Shown: positions 1 through 8,467 of the stretch, one piece after another
Layout: each line of letters begins with the position of its first letter
Position numbering within the stretch: position 1 is the first letter of the stretch
Assembly: GCF_900102195.1 (NCBI RefSeq)
Contig: NZ_FNBE01000018.1
Location: 62,001 to 126,000 of the forward strand
Reading direction: 5' to 3'
DNA length: 64,000 nt
Source: Pseudonocardia oroxyli
GTDB lineage: Bacteria; Actinomycetota; Actinomycetes; Mycobacteriales; Pseudonocardiaceae
Position numbers and translations under genes: made by a program
The notes under the pieces: generated by a model
What the model saw: only the letters and a program-made list of their open reading frames with translations
What the model was told of the DNA's origin: nothing
The model's database searches: none

Positions 1-1
1 C

Positions 2-1048
2 CGAGTGTTGGCATACCCGTTCTCCTCGACCGCGCCGTCGGTCGAGGACTCCGCGCGCTCCTGCGGGTACGACGCCGCCCGGCTGGTCGGCGGCCTGGCC
101 GCTCGCGACAGTTGCGTGGCATGCGACAAGACGGAGGCGATGCCGCTCCAGGACCCCTTCTCCGCCCGCTCGCCAGGGCAGTTCGATCCCACGTGGACGC
201 TCCCGGAGATGCAGACCCTCGTGCTGGACGCCGAGCGCACCGGCGGCGGCTGGCTGCCGCTGGTGTTCCACCACATCTGTGACGCATGCGAGGACAACGC
301 CGTCGGGTTGACGCAGTTCAGCGCGTTCGCCGACTGGCTCGCCGCCCGGCAGGCGGCCGGCACGCTCACCGTGCGCACAGCAAGCGAGGCACTCGGGCTG
401 GCTGCGCTCCCGTTGCGGGAGACCCCGGACGTCCCGTTCGGTGCCCCGCCGAGCAGCCCCGTGAACCCGACGCTGGAGGACCGGGGCCCCGACGGGCGCC
501 CGGTGTGCTGGACGTTCGCCCCGAGTGGGGTGAACACAGCGACGGTCGCCGCCGCTCCGGGGCGTGGGGGTGGCTCCGGCGCCGAGCGCATCACCGTGAC
601 CGAGTACCGGAGCGGAGATGCGAAGCTCCTACCGACGATGGACCTGGGCGACTGCGCTCCCGCTGCCTCGGAAGGACACCGCTACCGACTCGCCACCGGC
701 TTCCAGAGCGACGCCCCGGTCCAGTACGCGCTGTTCGTGCGGGACTTCCACGGAAGCTGGTCCTACTGGACCTCGAGCCCCTTCTTTGCGGCGAGCGAGC
801 GCTGGGACGAGGCGCGGTGGGTCACCCCGGAGACACCCCCCGGCACCACCGCCCTGTCCTTCGGGCTGGCGCTGACCGGCGTCGGCTCGCTGACCGTCGA
901 CTCGACGACCATGACTCCGACGGTGGATCCCTTCCCGCCGTTGTCCGGACCACGGGCACTGGCGATAGCCGCGATCAGCGGGGCGGCCGCCCTGGTCCTG
1001 GCGACGATCGGGCTGTGGGTTCGCCGGGCCCGCCGCACCGCCCACTGA
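2..1048 (+). CDS. Polysaccharide deacetylase-like exported protein, 5' end missing
   Basis: The reading frame is open from the window edge, so the start and the metal-binding N-terminal part of the NodB domain lie outside. What remains begins at the YPF motif of the deacetylase fold and continues with an FHHI segment, a second beta-rich domain (from about nt 460, with the words DAKLLP and SYWTSSPFF) and a C-terminal transmembrane helix followed by an RRARR stop-transfer tail. The beta-rich domain matches the same region of the deacetylase encoded convergently at 1116-2777, so the two are paralogs; this one is membrane-anchored and the other has no such anchor. Likely role: removing N-acetyl groups from an exported polysaccharide or peptidoglycan. 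The family is clear from the paralog; the substrate is unknown. Confidence 0.8.
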   Translation, partial: RVLAYPFSSTAPSVEDSARSCGYDAARLVGGLAARDSCVACDKTEAMPLQDPFSARSPGQFDPTWTLPEMQTLVLDAERTGGGWLPLVFHHICDACEDNAVGLTQFSAFADWLAARQAAGTLTVRTASEALGLAALPLRETPDVPFGAPPSSPVNPTLEDRGPDGRPVCWTFAPSGVNTATVAAAPGRGGGSGAERITVTEYRSGDAKLLPTMDLGDCAPAASEGHRYRLATGFQSDAPVQYALFVRDFHGSWSYWTSSPFFAASERWDEARWVTPETPPGTTALSFGLALTGVGSLTVDSTTMTPTVDPFPPLSGPRALAIAAISGAAALVLATIGLWVRRARRTAH

Positions 1049-1065
1049 GGTGCGGCGCCGACACT

Positions 1066-1106
1066 CGACGGCGGCCTGCCGGACGAGGTCCCGCAGGCCG
1101 CCGTCG
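1066..1106. terminator. Bidirectional hairpin terminator between convergent genes
   Basis: Perfect 14-base arms at 1066-1079 and 1093-1106 enclose a 13-base loop. The hairpin sits in the 67-base gap between the stop codons of the two convergent deacetylase genes. There is no T tract, as is common in actinobacteria. Confidence 0.75.
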
Positions 1107-1115
1107 TGCGGCCGG

Positions 1116-2777
1116 TCAGCCGCTGAGCGACCCCTCGTCCAGAAGGATCGGCGTCCCCGGCTTGACCTGTGTCGGCCCTGGGATCTGGGTGAGAACCGGA
1201 CCGGTCGGCCCCCGCCTGTCGGCCCGAGCACGGTGGGCCGACGGGCCGGTCGGGATCGCCTTGCGCACCTCGCGACGCGGTTGGACCGCGATGGACGCCC
1301 CCGGCGGAGCCGGCACCGTCGGCGACGCGGCCACGGCGGGTCCGGCCGACCGGGCGGTTGCGGAGGGCGCAGCGACGACCGCCGACTGCTGGCCCGCGAC
1401 GGCGGGCGCACCCACCGAGTCGTAGACCGCGTAGCTGTCGGTGACCAGCTGACCGTTGGAGAAGAGGTTCAGCCCGAAGCTGATCCCCGTCGCCCCCGCG
1501 GGCACCGCGGGTGTCGTCCAGACCGCCTGGGTGAAGGTGGTGCCGGCCGCGAACCACGGGCTCGACGTCCAGTACACCCAGGTGCCGATGCCCGTGCGGT
1601 AGTACACCGCGAACTGGGTCACCGCGGTGGAGGTGTACCAGGCCCGCAACGAGTAGGTCTTCCCCTCGGTGACGCTCGGTGAACACCCGCCGAGGTCGAG
1701 CGCCGGCAGCAGCTTCGCGTCACCGTCCTGGTAGCCCGCCATCACGAGCCGCTCGGACTTGGTCCCCTGTTGCGCCCCACCGGTGAGGGTGGTGAAGGTC
1801 GGCGAGTTCGTGCCGTAGCCGCCGGCCATCCAGCATTGCGGCAGCCCGTTGGTCCCCGCGGTCTCGAGAGACGCGTTCTTGACACCGTTGGCCCCCGCTG
1901 TGGGTGGCGGCACCGCAGGCCCGTTCACCAGCGGCTTGACCGCGCCGCCGACGGTCTGGCCCACCGTCTGTACGACGGTGTTCTGCGCCGCCGCGCGCGG
2001 CTTGAGCCAGGCGACGAACTGGTCGAACACGGCCTGGCTGATCGAGAGCGGGTCGCTGCCGCCGATGTGATGGAAGGTCAGCTGCACCCACCCGCCGTTG
2101 TTGGCCTCGGCGTTCGTGACGGCGGTCTGCAGGTCGGCCAGCGTCCAGGTGTTGTCGACCTGGTCGAGAGCCTTCGTGTAGTAGCGCGAGGCCGTGGGGA
2201 CAGGCACGGTCTCGGCGAACGGGCAGCCCGTGCACCCGAACCTGCTCTGGATGTCGCCGAGGCCGCGGGCGCTCTGGTAGCCGCAGTTCTTCACGATGTT
2301 CTCGGTCGCCGTCGTCGCCGCCGCGAACGGGTAGGCGAAGCTGCGGGTCTGGATGCCCCAGTTGGCGAGGTTGACCCGGTCGTTGCAGACCTGCCGCTGG
2401 GCCTCGGCGGCGGGCAGGCTGGTGAGGTCGGGGTGGGTCACCGAATGCCCGCCGATCTCGTGCCCGTCCGCGACCAGTGACTGCAGGTTGGCGACGGTGA
2501 AGTAGCCGGGCTGGTTCACGAAGCCGGAGTTCACGTAGAACGTCCCGGCCATGCCGTTGGCCTTCAGCGTCTGGGCTGCGGGCAGCTGGTCCGCGTTGCT
2601 GTCGTCGAAGGTGAACGACACGATCGTCTTGGGTGCCGCCGAGGCGGCGGGAGCCGCGACGACGGCCAGGCTCGTGGTCGCCGCGATCGCCGCGAGCAGG
2701 GCCAGGATCGCCCGAACCGGCTGCCGGGCACTTCGGCCCGCGCGGCTCGGCGGGCGATGAGGTCGAGAGGGGAACAC
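1116..2777 (-). CDS. Secreted polysaccharide deacetylase (NodB/CE4 family)
   Basis: The 553-residue protein has a signal peptide (hydrophobic run about residues 22-48, ending ASAAP). The NodB domain shows TFDDS at 56-60 (catalytic base and metal Asp) and HSVTH at 111-115 (metal histidines), followed by AYPF near 149 and FHHIGG. CE4 enzymes use a divalent metal to hydrolyse N-acetyl groups. A beta-rich domain (about residues 290-450) matches the left-edge paralog. The last 90 residues are basic and Pro/Ala-rich. The GTG start has a GGAG box just upstream. The gene lies 57 bases after the nucleotide-sugar dehydrogenase on the same strand, suggesting an operon in which the deacetylase acts on a polymer made partly by that pathway. 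Confidence 0.88.
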   Translation of the reverse strand: MFPSRPHRPPSRAGRSARQPVRAILALLAAIAATTSLAVVAAPAASAAPKTIVSFTFDDSNADQLPAAQTLKANGMAGTFYVNSGFVNQPGYFTVANLQSLVADGHEIGGHSVTHPDLTSLPAAEAQRQVCNDRVNLANWGIQTRSFAYPFAAATTATENIVKNCGYQSARGLGDIQSRFGCTGCPFAETVPVPTASRYYTKALDQVDNTWTLADLQTAVTNAEANNGGWVQLTFHHIGGSDPLSISQAVFDQFVAWLKPRAAAQNTVVQTVGQTVGGAVKPLVNGPAVPPPTAGANGVKNASLETAGTNGLPQCWMAGGYGTNSPTFTTLTGGAQQGTKSERLVMAGYQDGDAKLLPALDLGGCSPSVTEGKTYSLRAWYTSTAVTQFAVYYRTGIGTWVYWTSSPWFAAGTTFTQAVWTTPAVPAGATGISFGLNLFSNGQLVTDSYAVYDSVGAPAVAGQQSAVVAAPSATARSAGPAVAASPTVPAPPGASIAVQPRREVRKAIPTGPSAHRARADRRGPTGPVLTQIPGPTQVKPGTPILLDEGSLSG

Positions 2778-2834
2778 GCTGACTCCAAGAGGGGGATGCT
2801 CCGACCGTCGCCGGACGGAGGTTCGAGGGGATCG

Positions 2835-4235
2835 TCAGAGAACGACGCGGGGTCCTGCGCTGACCCGATAGGTGGTGTCGAGGATCGCGGGCGCCGACGC
2901 CAGCCATTCCGGTTCGGTCCGGCCGTGCAGGGTGTGCACGATCACGAGGTCGGGTGCGAAGGCGAGGGGGTCGGCCTCGCTCTGCAGCTCACCCACGCCC
3001 TCGACCCGCAGCGTCGGGATCATCTCGTCCTGGTACGCGATCTTCGCGCCCCGCGCGGCGAGCAGGGCGAGGATCTCCAGGGCCGGAGACTCCCGAACGT
3101 CCTCGACGTCAGGCTTGTACGCCGTGCCGAGGACCAGGACTCGGGCCCCCGCGATGCTCTGCCCACGCGCCGCCAGCACCTCCACGCAGCGGTCGACCAC
3201 CCGACCCGGCCGCGCCGCGATCCCGTTCATCGCCTGCTCGATGACGGGGCTGGTGATCCGCCTGCGGCGCAGCTGCCACAGCAGGTAGTGCGGATCGCAC
3301 GGTATGCAGTGTCCGCCGACCCCGGGCCCCGGGTAGAAGGGCATGAAGCCGTACGGCTTGGTCGCGGCGGCGGCGATGACCTCCATGACATCGAGGTTCA
3401 ATGCGCCACTGATCTCGGCCATCTCGTTGGCGAGGGCGATGTTCACCGCGCGGAACGTGTTCTCCAACAACTTCGTCAGCTCGGCCGCCCCCGTGGACGA
3501 CACCGGGTGCACCTGCTCCGCGTAGCCGCCCAGCACCTCGACGGCGAGCTCCGTGCACTGCGGCGTGGCTCCTCCGACGACCCGTGGAACCGCCTCGTGG
3601 GCGTGGCCCGCGTTACCCGGGTCGATGCGCTCCGGGCTGAACGCGACCGCGATGTCCTCGCCCGGACGGAGCCCGCGCGCGGCCAGAGGGTGCACGAGCA
3701 GGTCGTCGGTGGTCCCGACGTACGTGGTCGAGGTGAGGATGAGCACCTGACCGGGGACCGCGTTCGCGACCACCGCTGCGCACGCGCTGCGCAGGATCGA
3801 CAGGTCGGGAACCAGGTGCGCGTCGACCGGGGTCGGAACGCAGACCACGACCGCCCGTGCGTCAGCGAGCAACCGTGCGTCATCGGTGAGCGCGAACTCG
3901 TCCGCCGAGGCGATGATGCTCGCCTGGAGACGTTCGCGGTCCGAGGCCAGCAGATCGACCCGGCCCGCAAGGATCGCCTGCAGGCGGTCCAGCGACACGT
4001 CGAGGCCGAGCACCCGTTGGCCGGCCGCATGCATGGCGAGGGCCGTCGGCAGCCCGACGTACCCGAGCCCGACGATGGCGATGTCGTACGGGAACTCGCG
4101 ACTGGCGGGGTGCGGCGTAGCCACAGCGGCGTCCGCACTGGAGAGAGCAGGCCGTCGACCACCGGCCACGGCTCGAGTCTGCTGTTGCGGGATGTACTCG
4201 ACCAGGGCGGAGCTGGTGACAGGAGTACTGGTCAT
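2835..4235 (-). CDS. UDP-N-acetylhexosamine/UDP-glucose 6-dehydrogenase family
   Basis: This 466-residue NAD-dependent nucleotide-sugar dehydrogenase oxidises C6 of a UDP- or GDP-sugar to the uronic acid. About 50 extra residues precede the Rossmann motif GLGYVG (56-61). The catalytic-cysteine signature GPGVGGHCIPCDPHY has Cys310, and the C-terminal UDP-binding domain is complete. The GGHCIP form with DPHY recalls the WbpA/WecC group acting on UDP-GlcNAc or UDP-ManNAc, unlike the Ugd at 21858-23174, so two different uronic acids are probably made. It is transcribed with the deacetylase downstream and divergently from the epimerase at 4827. The exact substrate is inferred. Confidence 0.85.
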   Translation of the reverse strand: MTSTPVTSSALVEYIPQQQTRAVAGGRRPALSSADAAVATPHPASREFPYDIAIVGLGYVGLPTALAMHAAGQRVLGLDVSLDRLQAILAGRVDLLASDRERLQASIIASADEFALTDDARLLADARAVVVCVPTPVDAHLVPDLSILRSACAAVVANAVPGQVLILTSTTYVGTTDDLLVHPLAARGLRPGEDIAVAFSPERIDPGNAGHAHEAVPRVVGGATPQCTELAVEVLGGYAEQVHPVSSTGAAELTKLLENTFRAVNIALANEMAEISGALNLDVMEVIAAAATKPYGFMPFYPGPGVGGHCIPCDPHYLLWQLRRRRITSPVIEQAMNGIAARPGRVVDRCVEVLAARGQSIAGARVLVLGTAYKPDVEDVRESPALEILALLAARGAKIAYQDEMIPTLRVEGVGELQSEADPLAFAPDLVIVHTLHGRTEPEWLASAPAILDTTYRVSAGPRVVL

Positions 4236-4643
4236 AGGGAATGTCCCCCCGGGGATGTGCGGTCACGCCGCATCGTCGTCGATCTGGCCCACTCGCAGGT
4301 GCAGCCCCGACGCGACTCCCCGACAGACGTCGCGTCACCGGTCTCACAGAATGCCCCGACCCATTAGCCGACGCAATACTCGCAAGACCCGACCCCGCGC
4401 TTCTTCTTCCGAGCACACGACCCAACTACTGCATTCGGCCGAAGATCTACGAGCGCGAGGAAGTGCTACCCCATGTGTTCTCGCCGGAGGACGACTCAGC
4501 GATACAACTTCTCCGAAACACTACTCTGAGTAGCTACTTGGTTCCCCGATGGGACGGGCCATTCCATCGTCGCAGACCATCGCGTCCGATACAGCGGCTT
4601 GATCAACACGGGTGGTAGCGACTATGATCCGTATCACGCACAT

Positions 4644-4669
4644 GATCTTCATTCTCGTGGATGAAGATC
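4644..4669. repeat. Inverted repeat upstream of the epimerase gene
   Basis: Arms GATCTTCAT (4644-4652) and ATGAAGATC (4661-4669) are perfectly complementary across an 8-base loop. The repeat lies 21 bases before the candidate -35 element at 4690, so it could be an operator; a terminator is less likely because no gene ends here. Confidence 0.4.
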
Positions 4670-4689
4670 GAATCGCTGTTGATCGGGAC

Positions 4690-4717
4690 GTAACACGACT
4701 CAAGGTCCTGCCGAGTG
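4690..4717 (+). promoter_or_regulatory. Candidate ECF-type promoter for the epimerase gene
   Basis: GTAAC (4690-4694), a 17-base spacer and CGAGTG (4712-4717), about 110 bases before the TTG start. It has the same layout as the elements listed upstream of many other genes in this window. Confidence 0.4.
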
Positions 4718-4826
4718 TACCGAGGAGGACCACGAGAGAGCCGTCGATCCCGTTGTTTCGACATGCAATCCCGTAGTCGCGACCGGAAACTTTCCTCTAT
4801 TCCAGTAGACCGGAGAAGGTGGAGTC

Positions 4827-5801
4827 TTGCGCACTGTCATCACAGGTGGAGCCGGTTTCATCGGCAGCCATCTGACCGAGCATCTGCTGAGCTCCGGCGA
4901 CGAGGTCACCGTCCTTGACGACCTGTCGACCGGGTCGGTGGACAACCTCGCCGCGGTTGCGGATCACCCACGGCTGACGTTCGTGGAAGGGTCCATTCTG
5001 GACACCGAACTGCTCGGCGAGACCATGGCCGGGCATGACCGCGTCTTCCACCTCGCAGCGGCGGTGGGCGTCCGGCTGATCGTGGACGACCCGCTGCACG
5101 GCCTCCGGGTGAACATCCACGGCACGGAGAACGTCATGGAGGCGGCACGAGAGCACCGACTGGCCGTACTGCTCGCCTCGACCAGCGAGGTGTACGGCAA
5201 GAACACGGCGGACCGGTTGGCCGAGGACTCCGACCGGATCCTGGGATCCGCCCTGCTGTCCCGCTGGACCTACGCCGGCGCCAAGGGCATCGACGAGGCG
5301 TTCGCCCACGCCTACGCGACGCGTTATGACGTCCCGCTCGTGATCGTGCGGCTGTTCAACACGGTGGGCCCGCGCCAGACCGGCCGGTACGGGATGGTCG
5401 TTCCCAACCTCGTCGGGCAGGCCCTCCGTGGGGAGCCTCTCACCGTCTTCGGCGACGGACAGCAGACACGGTGTTTCTCGTTCGTCGCGGACGTGGTCCC
5501 GGCGCTCGTCGCGCTCGCCGAGTGCCCGGCCGCCGACAAGCTCGCGGTCAACCTCGGAGGGCTGACCGAGATCTCCATCATGAGCCTGGCCGCGCGGATT
5601 GCGAGCAGGCTGGACAGCCCCAGCCCGATCACGCTGGTGCCGTACGCCGAGGCCTACGGTCCCGGCTACGAGGACATGAGGCGGCGCGTCCCGGACAACA
5701 CGCTGGCGGGCAGGCTCGTCGGCTTCGCCCCGCGCGCGACGATCGAGGAGATCATCGACCGTGTCGCGGAAGCGATCGCCGTACCGGCCCCGGCACGCTG
5801 A
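4827..5801 (+). CDS. NAD-dependent sugar epimerase/dehydratase (extended SDR)
   Basis: This 324-residue extended short-chain dehydrogenase has the Rossmann motif GGAGFIG at 7-13, a catalytic region STSEVYG near 118-124, and YAGAK with Tyr149 and Lys153. Such enzymes act on nucleotide sugars: UDP-glucose 4-epimerase, UDP-glucuronate decarboxylase or dTDP-glucose dehydratase types. The RLFNTVGPRQ motif and overall form suggest a UDP-glucuronate or UDP-hexose substrate, which cannot be fixed from sequence. The TTG start was chosen because the protein begins directly at the first beta strand and a GGAG box precedes it. The GH18 gene follows after two bases. Confidence 0.8.
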   Translation: MRTVITGGAGFIGSHLTEHLLSSGDEVTVLDDLSTGSVDNLAAVADHPRLTFVEGSILDTELLGETMAGHDRVFHLAAAVGVRLIVDDPLHGLRVNIHGTENVMEAAREHRLAVLLASTSEVYGKNTADRLAEDSDRILGSALLSRWTYAGAKGIDEAFAHAYATRYDVPLVIVRLFNTVGPRQTGRYGMVVPNLVGQALRGEPLTVFGDGQQTRCFSFVADVVPALVALAECPAADKLAVNLGGLTEISIMSLAARIASRLDSPSPITLVPYAEAYGPGYEDMRRRVPDNTLAGRLVGFAPRATIEEIIDRVAEAIAVPAPAR

Positions 5802-5803
5802 GG

Positions 5804-6946
5804 GTGCGACCCGTCGGGTCCACCGGGTCCACCGGGTCCGGCGGTCCGAGGGCGGGATGGGAGAGCGGACGCCACCGGACTCCACCGGAGGACCGGGCCG
5901 GGCGGCGCTCGTCCTGGCCCCTCGTGATCGGTCTCGCCCTCGTGCTGGTGACGCCGGCGGCGATCTGGGTGCCTCGGATCCTGGCCGGTTCGTCGGAGGT
6001 GGTCGCCGCGGTCCCGTACTGGGATCTCGACGACGGGCTGAGCAGCCTCGCGAGGAACCGGACGGCGATCGACCTGGTCACGCCCTGGTGGTACGGCCTC
6101 GCGCCCGACGGGACGGTCGTGTCCGACCTCCCCGGCGGGGCCGCCGAGGAGGAGCGAGCGCTCCAGGTCGCGCGCGAGGGCGGCACCCGGCTCCTCCCGA
6201 CGGTGGCGAGCACTCACGGTGGCAGCTGGGCACCTCAGGTCGTGCGGGACGTTCTACACGACGACGCGCGGCTTCGGGCTCACGTCGAGGCGCTCGTCGC
6301 CCTCGCTGCCTCGCGCGACTTCGCCGGTCTACAGCTCGACTACGAGGACCTGGACGCCGGGGACCGCGGCGTCTTCACGGAGTTCGTCGCGCAGCTGGCC
6401 GGAGCGCTGCACGCGCAGAATCGTCAGCTCTACGTGACCGTGCACCCCAAGACGGACGACGCCGGCTACGACGGCCGCAACCTCGCCCAGGACTACGCCG
6501 CGATCGGCCGCAGCGCCGACCGCATCGTGCTGATGGCCTACGACTGGCACTGGCAGGACAGCACGCCCGGCCCGATCGCCCCGGACGACTGGGTGGAGCC
6601 GGTGATCCGGTACGCCGTGACCCAGGTACCGCCGGACAAGCTCATGCTGGGCGTCGGCCTCTACGGGTACGACTGGCCCGCGACGGGCCGGGGCGCACCG
6701 GTGGTCTGGCGGGAGGCGATGGCGCTCGCCGCTGCCGCGGGCACCACACCTCAGCGGGACGCGGGTGGCGCGATGCATTTCGCCTACACCGCGGCGGACG
6801 GTGTGACGCACGAGGTCTGGTTCGAAGACGCCGAGAGCGTCGAGCCGAAGTTCGCGCTCGCCCGGCAGTACGGGCTCGCCGGGGTCGAGCTGTGGCGCCT
6901 CGGCGGTGAGGATCCCGCGGTCTGGCCGCTGCTGGGTGCCGGGTAG
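5804..6946 (+). CDS. Membrane-anchored GH18-type glycosidase (SleL/YaaH-like)
   Basis: From the GTG two bases after the epimerase stop, the protein has 380 residues. A Gly/Pro-rich cytoplasmic tail, one helix near 38-58 and an extracellular catalytic domain follow. The GH18 strand-4 motif is FAGLQLDYE (173-181): the catalytic Glu181 and Asp179 are present, and the motif resembles spore-cortex hydrolases of the SleL/YaaH group rather than classical chitinases. YVTVHPK and MAYDWHW supply further barrel-strand signatures. Translational coupling with the epimerase suggests the hydrolase acts on, or releases, the polysaccharide made by neighbouring genes. An upstream in-frame extension exists but would run inside the epimerase gene. 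Confidence 0.8.
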   Translation: MRPVGSTGSTGSGGPRAGWESGRHRTPPEDRAGRRSSWPLVIGLALVLVTPAAIWVPRILAGSSEVVAAVPYWDLDDGLSSLARNRTAIDLVTPWWYGLAPDGTVVSDLPGGAAEEERALQVAREGGTRLLPTVASTHGGSWAPQVVRDVLHDDARLRAHVEALVALAASRDFAGLQLDYEDLDAGDRGVFTEFVAQLAGALHAQNRQLYVTVHPKTDDAGYDGRNLAQDYAAIGRSADRIVLMAYDWHWQDSTPGPIAPDDWVEPVIRYAVTQVPPDKLMLGVGLYGYDWPATGRGAPVVWREAMALAAAAGTTPQRDAGGAMHFAYTAADGVTHEVWFEDAESVEPKFALARQYGLAGVELWRLGGEDPAVWPLLGAG

Positions 6947-6998
6947 ACGGGCCTCGGTTCGACCCGTGCCGGTTCAGGGTCCGGCTCGGGAGCGTCGC

Positions 6999-8378
6999 TC
7001 ACAGACCGGCGATCACCACGGCCCGAGTGCCGTCCACCCTGGCGGCCGTCAGCACCAGTGATCCGGCCACCGGGAGTGCGTCGCCCGAGCGCACCTCGCG
7101 AACCGTGAACATCCGCCGGGCACCGTCGGGGAACCGCGCGCTGATCCGCACCCCGACGACCAACTCGTCCAGCGGCGAGGCCGACGGCAGTGTCGCGACC
7201 GCCCCACTCCCCACCTGCCGCCACCCCGCGGTCGGGACCGTGACGGACCCGAAGGGCAGGACGAGGACAAGCGGGCCGACGGGGCTCGTGGCCGAGGCGG
7301 ACGCCGCCGGGTTCGTCGTCGATGGCGGGACGGTCGTGGTGGACAGGACCGTGGTCGTCGGCGGTGGAACGGTGGTGGTCGGCGGGACCGTCGCGGTCGG
7401 CGGGACCGTCGCGGTCGCCGACGCCGGTGACGCGACCGCTCGTGGGGCTCCGTCCGCGCGGGCGAGCGCCGACGTCGCTTCGGCTGGTGGCTCCGCCGCC
7501 GGCACCTCGAGTGGGGGCGCAGCCGGCGCACCCCCAGGATCCAGAGCCTCACCGGCGTCAGGCGCGGGTGCGGGGTCCGGCAAGGCCGCGGCGGTCTCGC
7601 CCGGCTCGGGCGGCGCCGGTGGCGTCTCCCACCTCTCCGGTGTGGACCCGGGGAGTGCGGTCTCGGCGGGGACCGGCGCAGAGGCCTCGACGGCCCCTGA
7701 CCGAGAGGCGCCCGCCGTCGGCCGGGTCGCGCCCAGGTAGTCGTCGCCCGGCCAGCGGACGTACGCGAGTTGGACGGGTTCGCCGAAAGTCGGGGCATTC
7801 ACCATCCGCCCCTTCCCGATGTACATGCCCACGTGGTGAACCTGCGCCCGGACCCCGTAGAACACGAGGTCACCGAGCTCGAGCCGGCTGTCCGCGGCCA
7901 GGTGCGGCCCGGCGAGGTACTGGGTGTGCGCAGTGCGCGGCAGGTCGAGCCCCGCGACGCCGTAGGCGTAGTGGGTCAGCCCCGAGCAGTCGAAACCCGC
8001 ATCGCCCGCTCGGGGTCCGTCCCCGCCCCACACGTAGGGCAGCCCGATCTGGTCGAGCGCGGCGCGGACGGCGATCCGGGCACGCTGGTCCGGCGCCGCC
8101 ATGGTGACTACCGTCTCCGCCTCGGTCGGCCGGACGCCAACAGCGCCCCCGTCCACCGTGGCGAGCGGCAGGTCCACAATCGTTGCCGCAGGCGATTCCG
8201 ACAGGTCGACCGGCGGCGCAGAGCCGCCGACCGCCGCCCGACCCGGGGGCGGCGGAGGCGCCCCGAGCACCACGGCGTCAGCGGTCAGGACGCAGAGTGC
8301 GCAGAGCACCACGACCGTTGCGGACCGTCTGCCCGTCGGCGGCGCCGACCGGCGGTGACGTCCCGTGTGCTGGGTCAC
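6999..8378 (-). CDS. Exported NlpC/P60 peptidase (C40)
   Basis: The 459-residue protein has an N-terminal signal or anchor helix (about 18-42) and an NlpC/P60 domain: Cys131 in FDCSGL, His182 in HVGMYIG and a polar third residue at Asn194. These enzymes cut the stem peptide of peptidoglycan. A long Pro/Thr/Ala-rich linker follows, with repeated TVPPT and TVPPP words, then a compact C-terminal beta-rich domain (last about 90 residues) that I do not recognise. A TTG at 8402 is in frame, but a candidate promoter (8386-8414) ends seven bases before the GTG at 8378, so a leaderless start there is preferred. Placement next to LCP and deacetylase genes suggests wall remodelling during polymer attachment. 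Confidence 0.85.
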   Translation of the reverse strand: MTQHTGRHRRSAPPTGRRSATVVVLCALCVLTADAVVLGAPPPPPGRAAVGGSAPPVDLSESPAATIVDLPLATVDGGAVGVRPTEAETVVTMAAPDQRARIAVRAALDQIGLPYVWGGDGPRAGDAGFDCSGLTHYAYGVAGLDLPRTAHTQYLAGPHLAADSRLELGDLVFYGVRAQVHHVGMYIGKGRMVNAPTFGEPVQLAYVRWPGDDYLGATRPTAGASRSGAVEASAPVPAETALPGSTPERWETPPAPPEPGETAAALPDPAPAPDAGEALDPGGAPAAPPLEVPAAEPPAEATSALARADGAPRAVASPASATATVPPTATVPPTTTVPPPTTTVLSTTTVPPSTTNPAASASATSPVGPLVLVLPFGSVTVPTAGWRQVGSGAVATLPSASPLDELVVGVRISARFPDGARRMFTVREVRSGDALPVAGSLVLTAARVDGTRAVVIAGL

Positions 8379-8385
8379 ACCGGGC

Positions 8386-8414
8386 TGGTCGTCGGCTGGC
8401 AACCCCGCGTTAAC
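8386..8414 (-). promoter_or_regulatory. Candidate ECF-type promoter for the NlpC/P60 gene
   Basis: On the minus strand, GTTAAC (8414-8409), 17 bases, then CGACCA (8391-8386). Seven bases later is the GTG at 8378, which fits a leaderless transcript. Confidence 0.4.
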
Positions 8415-8467
8415 GCCGCCGCCGGAGTGATCAGCATCCCACCCCGCACGCCGGCGCCGCCGGCACG

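Larger units (their letters stand above)
4236..4826. other. 591-base divergent intergenic region
   Basis: This stretch separates the dehydrogenase (minus) from the epimerase (plus) and is visibly more AT-rich than its flanks. No open frame shows coding-like third-position GC. It contains a candidate ECF-type promoter (4690-4717) for the epimerase and a perfect 9-base hairpin (4644-4669). The minus-strand promoter could not be assigned. Confidence 0.6.

Noticed and set aside
4241..4733. Small open frames in the divergent gap (4241-4618 plus, 4521-4733 minus)
   Set aside because: No ribosome site, no GC3 bias, no family; the region looks regulatory.
8403..8467. c-di-AMP (ydaO-type) riboswitch before the NlpC/P60 gene
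   Set aside because: Such riboswitches are common before actinobacterial wall hydrolases, but the gap to the divergent gene is only about 65-90 bases and contains a promoter-like element instead.
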